Source: Coleofasciculus sp. S288
GTDB taxonomy: Bacteria; Cyanobacteriota; Cyanobacteriia; Cyanobacteriales; Coleofasciculaceae
Reading direction: 5' to 3'
DNA length: 7,502 nt
NCBI GenBank assembly: GCA_020216575.1
Contig: JAIUYC010000160.1
Location: forward strand, 1-7,502
Position numbers and translations under genes: made by a program
The notes under the pieces: generated by a model
What the model saw: the letters and a program-made list of their open reading frames with translations, nothing else
Told to the model about the DNA's origin: nothing
The model's database searches: none
Shown here: positions 6,714 through 7,502 of the stretch, piece after piece
How positions within the stretch are numbered: position 1 is the first letter of the stretch
Layout of the letters: each line of letters opens with the position of its first letter

Positions 6714-6814
6714 TAGTTCACTACAACAAATTTGACAGGTGAGGAAGACGCGGGGACGCGGGGGCAGGGGGACGCGGAGAGAGAACAACGTGTCATAATT
6801 TTTGTGGCAGACTA
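6714..6814. other. Short convergent gap between kinase and solute-binding protein genes
   Basis: The 101-base gap holds a G-rich tandem repeat (6747-6778) and small inverted repeats. GTAGT-TC-ACTAC overlaps the kinase stop. TGGCAG (6805-6810) and CTGCCA (6827-6832) surround the stop of the minus-strand gene. Neither is followed by a T-tract in the needed direction, so no intrinsic terminator can be named. Confidence 0.5.
6747..6778 (+). repeat. G-rich tandem repeat, four 8-bp units (GACGCGGG)
   Basis: Units 1 and 2 (6747-6754, 6755-6762) are identical GACGCGGG. Unit 3 (6763-6770) is degenerate, GGCAGGGG. Unit 4 (6771-6778) is GACGCGGA. The plus strand carries G-runs of 4, 5, 5 and 2, enough for a two-tier G-quadruplex. 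I recall G-rich short tandem repeats of this sort as common in intergenic DNA of filamentous cyanobacteria. Confidence 0.8.
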
Positions 6815-7502
6815 CTAATTGACCCGCTGCCATAGGCGTTGAATTTCTCCAAGGACTTGCGTGTTGGGTGTCGGTACTGTTTTTACGGGTGGATTCACTT
6901 CGACACCAGGGATCGTTTGACTCCATGGACTATGGGGAACGGATTCTAAATTAATATCCCCACGGGTTGGTCGGAAACCGTACTGAACAAATACCTGTTG
7001 TTGTTCGGGTTCACTGAGGAAGGAAATAAATTTTCTGGCAGCATTCGCTGTTGTCTCATTCACATCGTGACGGACAATCGCAGCCGTTGCTACTGTCTCA
7101 ATCGTGGGGTCTAAGTAATAGATTTGATAGGATTTGCCTCGATTTTTACCTGATTGCTGCCAGCGAGAGAGGGCAATACTTTCATACACCGCAGCGACAT
7201 CGGCATCATTGGGACCGCGAGCAATAAATTCTTGGAGGAGAATGTCGGTAGAGCGAGGCGGTTGATAAACTGACCGCTTGATTGTACTAAACAGAGATTC
7301 AACACCAGGGTTGTTTAAGTCAGCACTGCCGTTCGTTCCCCCGCCCAGTTTTGAGAGCGCCCACAAGTTTAATGTAACCTGACCACTGTTAGAGCGGGTG
7401 GGGTCGGTGGTGACAAAATCAAAGCTACCCCAGTCTTTTGAACCGCCAACCGCTTGCCAGTTCCCTGCTTGCATTGCTTGTTCCACTCGCTGCCAAGAGA
7501 AG
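6815..7502 (-). CDS. Solute-binding protein (SBP_bac_11-like), C-terminal part, cut by window end
   Basis: This is the last 228 residues of a periplasmic-binding-fold protein. The frame stays open through the window end, so the GTG at 7486 is only an internal valine, and signal peptide and N-terminal lobe lie outside. In visible residues, SVGGSKDWG-like VGGSKDWG (18-25) and TTDPTRSNSG (31-40) are the segment that in such proteins holds ligand-contacting Ser/Thr/Asn. Near the C-terminus, ARKFISFL followed by EPEQQ and YGFRP is the typical end of extracellular type-2 binding proteins, including cyanobacterial ones fused or linked to VWA domains. The ligand cannot be told; sulfate/molybdate-like oxyanion is one option, and a non-transport role another. 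No ABC permease or ATPase gene is in the window. It is convergent with the hybrid kinase. Confidence 0.75.
   Translation of the reverse strand, partial: FSWQRVEQAMQAGNWQAVGGSKDWGSFDFVTTDPTRSNSGQVTLNLWALSKLGGGTNGSADLNNPGVESLFSTIKRSVYQPPRSTDILLQEFIARGPNDADVAAVYESIALSRWQQSGKNRGKSYQIYYLDPTIETVATAAIVRHDVNETTANAARKFISFLSEPEQQQVFVQYGFRPTRGDINLESVPHSPWSQTIPGVEVNPPVKTVPTPNTQVLGEIQRLWQRVN

Noticed and set aside
6805..6832. TGGCAG/CTGCCA inverted repeat around the stop of the solute-binding protein gene
   Set aside because: The loop is 16 bases and no T-tract follows on either strand, so it does not meet the pattern of an intrinsic terminator.

Overview
The window reads as chromosomal DNA of a cyanobacterium, probably a large-genome or filamentous one. 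The direct evidence is six perfect copies of the HIP1 octamer GCGATCGC in 7.5 kb (starting at 191, 2158, 2295, 3859, 5139 and 5610). The gene content agrees: an ethylene-receptor-type membrane sensor on a hybrid kinase, an SH3b lipoprotein, and a G-rich short tandem repeat between genes. Species cannot be named from the sequence alone. There are no tRNA or rRNA genes, CRISPR arrays, transposases or phage genes.

Layout. (1) 1-895, plus strand: the C-terminal part of a HipA-like kinase, cut by the window edge, overlaps by 11 bases a DUF3037 gene that has a perfect AGGAGG ribosome binding site. The two look translationally linked. (2) 933-1370, minus strand: a GNAT acetyltransferase, visibly more A/T-rich than its surroundings and convergent with DUF3037. 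(3) 1371-1592: divergent intergenic region with a TATAAT promoter and an inverted repeat at the expected transcription start. It drives an SH3b-repeat lipoprotein (1593-2252). (4) 2335-3921: a full-length GMC-family FAD oxidoreductase, with a terminator-like hairpin just after it. (5) 3922-4094: gap with hairpins and no convincing gene. (6) 4095-6713: an 872-residue hybrid histidine kinase with an N-terminal ethylene-binding-type transmembrane domain, then kinase, receiver, coiled coil and a second kinase. (7) 6714-6814: short gap with a G-rich 8-bp tandem repeat. (8) 6815-7502, minus strand: the C-terminal part of a periplasmic solute-binding protein, convergent with the kinase and cut by the window edge.

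The window looks like a set of small independent units rather than one pathway. The most notable gene is the ethylene-receptor-like kinase. It keeps the residues matching the copper and ethylene ligands of plant ETR1 (Cys and His of a CGSTH motif, plus the helix-1 Asp and Tyr). Unlike the known Synechocystis sensor, it has two complete kinase cores around a receiver and no GAF/CBCR module. The HipA-like/DUF3037 pair is the second candidate for a little-described system.
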